From contig CALKUW010000239.1 in the NCBI GenBank assembly GCA_937996585.1, positions 1 through 17,111 on the forward strand: DNA of 17,111 nucleotides, in the 5' to 3' direction. The translations under genes were made by a program, and so were the position numbers. Shown piece after piece: positions 14,860-17,111 of the stretch. Within the stretch, counting starts at the first letter, position 1. Each line of letters begins with the position of its first letter. This DNA is from an uncultured Flavobacteriales bacterium. GTDB taxonomy: Bacteria > Bacteroidota > Bacteroidia > Flavobacteriales_D > Sanyastnellaceae. A model generated the notes under the pieces. That model was not told the origin of the DNA. It was given only the letters and a program-made list of their open reading frames with translations, and ran no database searches.

Positions 14860-16257
14860 GTGAATCCCCGGCCCATATCCTTCCTCTTCCTCGGCGCCAT
14901 GGCCCTTGTTTCCGGGGGTTGCAAGGTGGAGAAATCCCCGCCGGAGGTGCAATGGCTGTCCCCGGGAGCAAGCCTTTCGGTCAGCGGCGGTGAAGCCGTG
15001 GCCCTGCGCTTCGAGGCCATTGACCCTTTCCCTGACCGCGGACGGACGGGGGCCGCAGCCTGGCGCATCGAAATCGGTCCGGCATCCGGCGGAACCTGGT
15101 GGAGCGCGTCGGGCAACCTGTCCCAAAGTCCCGTAGACCAGGCAGTGCGCGACACCATTGAAACCACTTGGCACGTGCCCCAAAGCGTCCCACTGCAAGG
15201 GTCCGAGAGCGAAATCCTGCTCAAGGCCATCGTCACGGATGGAGAAGGCCAACAGGGGGCAGACTTCCGATCCGGCAACTGGCAAGTGCTGCCCTTGGAA
15301 TCCATGGGGCTCTGGTGGGCGGGCAGCACTGAAGGAGACGGCCTCAGCCATTCGCCCTTGTTTTCGGCACAGCCCGCCACGTTCACCCCCCTCCCCTTGG
15401 CATCGGATGAACGGCTCGTCTACCTCGATGGTGCCGACCTCATCGTCACCGGCGGCATCACCTTACGGGGTTGGCACCTCAGCGCGACCGGCAATGCGAC
15501 GGAACCCACCCCGGCCTGGACCACCGACATCCCGCCACAAGCCACCCAGGACGGCATGCGCTACTTGCGCCGTGCCCCCCATGAGCAAACGCTTTCCGCC
15601 TGGACGGAATCAGGCTGGGTGGACCGTTGCTTGTGGCACGACGAAACGGGACTGCTGCGAATGTCATGGGTACTCGATCAGGGAGAAACCCTCCTCGATG
15701 GCGGTGTCATCGCCGGGCACATGGTCGTCCTGGCCCGCACCGCTTCGGACGAACTGAGGTTGATCCGGTTCAACCTGGACTCGGGCGCCCGTCTCGGGTC
15801 CGTCACCTGGACGCCCACGGCGGAAGGGTCCCAAGGTCCGCAGGGCCGGGCGTGGCTGCTGGCCCTGGATGGAACCGCCGTAGGCCTGGAAACCGACGGC
15901 ACCGGCCGACAGTGGAACCCCGACGCAGGCGCCTCATCCATCACCACGATTTCGCTGCCGGGTTCCGGGGAAGTCCAGTCTGCCGGCCGCGTGGAAAATG
16001 GACGGCACTGGATCTCCCGTTCCGAAGCACACATCCTGGATGCTTCTGGCACCACGCTCACAAGCTGGGAAGGCCCCATCACGGATATCGCATGGGACCG
16101 GGCGGAGGACATCCTCTGGATATTGACGGGAACCTCGGCGCTGAAACGCTGGATTGCTGCTTCCAATGACGGATTGGCGCCCTTGGGAGAAGCCCTTCCA
16201 TCCGGCCCGAATGCCCTCGGCGGCAGCGTCGCCCACAACCGACCGGGTCCCCCTTGA
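14860..16257 (+). CDS. Predicted lipoprotein of unknown function, possible beta-propeller
   Basis: I do not recognise the family. Translation probably starts at GTG 14860, giving a lipoprotein signal (ISFLFLGAMALVSGGC) with C21 as the lipidated cysteine; the +2 to +5 residues KVEK are charged. Residues about 28-145 look like an Ig-like domain that opens PPEVQWLSPG and is rich in beta strands. The rest (about 150-450) has repeated short strands with Gly-Asp and Trp (LYLDGADLIVTG-like, WVLDQGETLLDGGVIAG, ITDIAWDRAEDILWILTG), suggesting a WD- or NHL-like beta-propeller, but I cannot count blades with certainty. Its 465 residues end shortly before the Nudix regulator gene. Outer- or inner-membrane anchoring cannot be decided. 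It is transcribed divergently from dnaB. Confidence 0.75.
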   Translation: MNPRPISFLFLGAMALVSGGCKVEKSPPEVQWLSPGASLSVSGGEAVALRFEAIDPFPDRGRTGAAAWRIEIGPASGGTWWSASGNLSQSPVDQAVRDTIETTWHVPQSVPLQGSESEILLKAIVTDGEGQQGADFRSGNWQVLPLESMGLWWAGSTEGDGLSHSPLFSAQPATFTPLPLASDERLVYLDGADLIVTGGITLRGWHLSATGNATEPTPAWTTDIPPQATQDGMRYLRRAPHEQTLSAWTESGWVDRCLWHDETGLLRMSWVLDQGETLLDGGVIAGHMVVLARTASDELRLIRFNLDSGARLGSVTWTPTAEGSQGPQGRAWLLALDGTAVGLETDGTGRQWNPDAGASSITTISLPGSGEVQSAGRVENGRHWISRSEAHILDASGTTLTSWEGPITDIAWDRAEDILWILTGTSALKRWIAASNDGLAPLGEALPSGPNALGGSVAHNRPGPP

Positions 16258-16313
16258 AAACTTCACATCGGGTCGGTCTGTTATTAGGTACCTGAACACA
16301 ACCTTGCCGCCCC

Positions 16314-17030
16314 ATGTCGGAGATGCTCAAATTCCCTCAGGACAACACGGATTTCAATGTCGCCCTCAGCACCAGCCTGGTGCTGTTCGGCTTTGATGGA
16401 GCCCAACTCCAGCTCCTTCTGGCGCGCAGCCAACGCGAGCCCTTCAAAGACGCCCTCTTCCTGCCGAGCCGCTACCTCGAGGCCCAGGACGAGCTCATGT
16501 TGAGTGCGCGCAGCATGTTCCACGGCCTGTTCGGATACGACGAACCCGAGATCATCGAACAGCTGAAGGCCTTTGGAGGGGTCTTTCGCCACCCCATTGG
16601 CCGGGTCGTCAACGTCGCCTTTTACGCCCTCGTCCGCAAGGACGATTTCCTCGCCGAGAAATGGGAACAGCATGGGATGCAGTGGAGCCCCATCGACCGC
16701 ATCCCCGACCTCGCCTTCGACCACAACGAGATCGTCGCCTACGCCAAGGAGCGCCTCAAGCGTCGCGTCAAGCGCCGTCCGGTCGGTTTCCACCTGATGC
16801 CCCCCGAATTCACATTGGGCCAACTCCAGACGCTCTACGAACAAGCATTGGGCAAGACCTTCGACAAGCGGAACTTCCGCAAGAAGCTCTTCAAGAGTCC
16901 CCTGCTGACCGACCTGGAACGGAAAGCCACGGGCCGGGAAAAAGGCCAGCACAAAGGCAGCAGCCTGTTCACCTTCGACCGCGACCGTTACCAGCGGATG
17001 AAGAGCGAAGGCTACGATTTCCTGTTCTGA
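16314..17030 (+). CDS. Nudix-fold transcriptional regulator (NrtR/AraR-like)
   Basis: A 238-residue protein with an N-terminal Nudix-like domain (about 14-150) and a C-terminal winged helix (about 165-235). The latter carries FTLGQLQTLYEQALGKTFDKRNFRKKLF, characteristic of NrtR-type regulators and of the Bacteroides AraR relatives. The Nudix core keeps ALFLPSRYLEA, HPIGRVVNVAFYALV and LAFDHNEIVAYAKERLK, but the catalytic REUxEE box is replaced (ARSMFHGLFG, 65-74), so hydrolysis is not expected and the domain probably senses a ligand. Known relatives respond to ADP-ribose or NAD metabolites (NrtR) or to arabinose or xylose (AraR, XylR); the ligand here cannot be told. It starts 56 bases after the lipoprotein gene and converges on the next gene. 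Confidence 0.87.
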   Translation: MSEMLKFPQDNTDFNVALSTSLVLFGFDGAQLQLLLARSQREPFKDALFLPSRYLEAQDELMLSARSMFHGLFGYDEPEIIEQLKAFGGVFRHPIGRVVNVAFYALVRKDDFLAEKWEQHGMQWSPIDRIPDLAFDHNEIVAYAKERLKRRVKRRPVGFHLMPPEFTLGQLQTLYEQALGKTFDKRNFRKKLFKSPLLTDLERKATGREKGQHKGSSLFTFDRDRYQRMKSEGYDFLF

Positions 17031-17051
17031 GGAACGAAGTCCCCCCTGAGG

Positions 17052-17111
17052 TCAGAGGCCGAACTCGGCCTTCAATGCGTCCACGCAATCCAGCGCCTCC
17101 CATGGGAAAAG
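17052..17111 (-). CDS. metK: C-terminal end of probable S-adenosylmethionine synthetase
   Basis: Only the last 19 codons and the stop are inside the window; the gene starts to the right. The product ends LFPWEALDCVDALKAEFGL. The FPWE motif followed by a D..D.LK helix is the usual MetK carboxy terminus (E. coli ends with FPWEK...). MetK makes S-adenosylmethionine from methionine and ATP. The short sample makes this a tentative call. It converges on the Nudix regulator with 21 bases between the stop codons. Confidence 0.5.
   Translation of the reverse strand, partial: LFPWEALDCVDALKAEFGL

Noticed and set aside
13758..14993. A 411-codon plus-strand open frame opposite dnaB
   Set aside because: Shadow of dnaB, which has its full helicase motif set on the minus strand.

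Overview
The window reads as the chromosome of a GC-rich member of the Bacteroidota, most likely a marine or aquatic Flavobacteriales-type lineage. The evidence is a secreted giant protein with GCTD..ACNYD repeats, typical of marine Bacteroidota. Further support comes from Bacteroidota-style Tgt, IspE, LptG, DnaB, WYL and Nudix-type regulator genes, and from promoter-like TTG-N19..21-TAnnTTTG elements. No phage gene, transposase, integrase, CRISPR array or plasmid function is visible.

Layout. (1) Positions 1-4009, minus strand: the first 1336 codons of a very large secreted protein that runs off the left edge. It has a signal peptide, a beta-rich N-terminal domain, eleven cysteine-rich acidic repeats, a GPWWGWDP domain, a possible fasciclin-like domain and further extracellular modules. 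The long plus-strand open frames here are antisense shadows. (2) Positions 4010-4526: an AT-richer non-coding gap ending in the terminator of a minus-strand initiator tRNA-fMet (4527-4599). (3) Positions 4664-6446, plus: era then ispE, overlapping by 8 bases. (4) Positions 6450-8668, minus: tgt followed by an LptF/LptG-family permease. (5) Positions 8728-11882, plus: a DUF554 membrane protein, a WYL regulator, two small proteins I do not recognise, and a SiaB-like (DUF6272) HATPase-fold protein. (6) Positions 11892-14756, minus: dnaB followed by a conserved Bacteroidota secreted protein often labelled 'asparagine synthetase B'. (7) Positions 14860-17030, plus: an unrecognised lipoprotein and a Nudix-fold, NrtR/AraR-like regulator. 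(8) Positions 17052-17111, minus: the last 19 codons of a probable metK.

Most of the window is conserved housekeeping: ribosome maturation (era), isoprenoid precursor synthesis (ispE), queuosine tRNA modification (tgt), LPS export (lptG), replication (dnaB), initiator tRNA and SAM synthesis. The less ordinary parts are the giant repeat protein, with an even number of cysteines in every repeat unit; the cluster at 9421-11882 (WYL regulator, two orphan small proteins, SiaB-like protein); the secreted gene behind dnaB; and the orphan lipoprotein at 14860. I see no convincing complete new defence or mobile system. The 9421-11882 cluster is the best candidate for uncharacterised biology.
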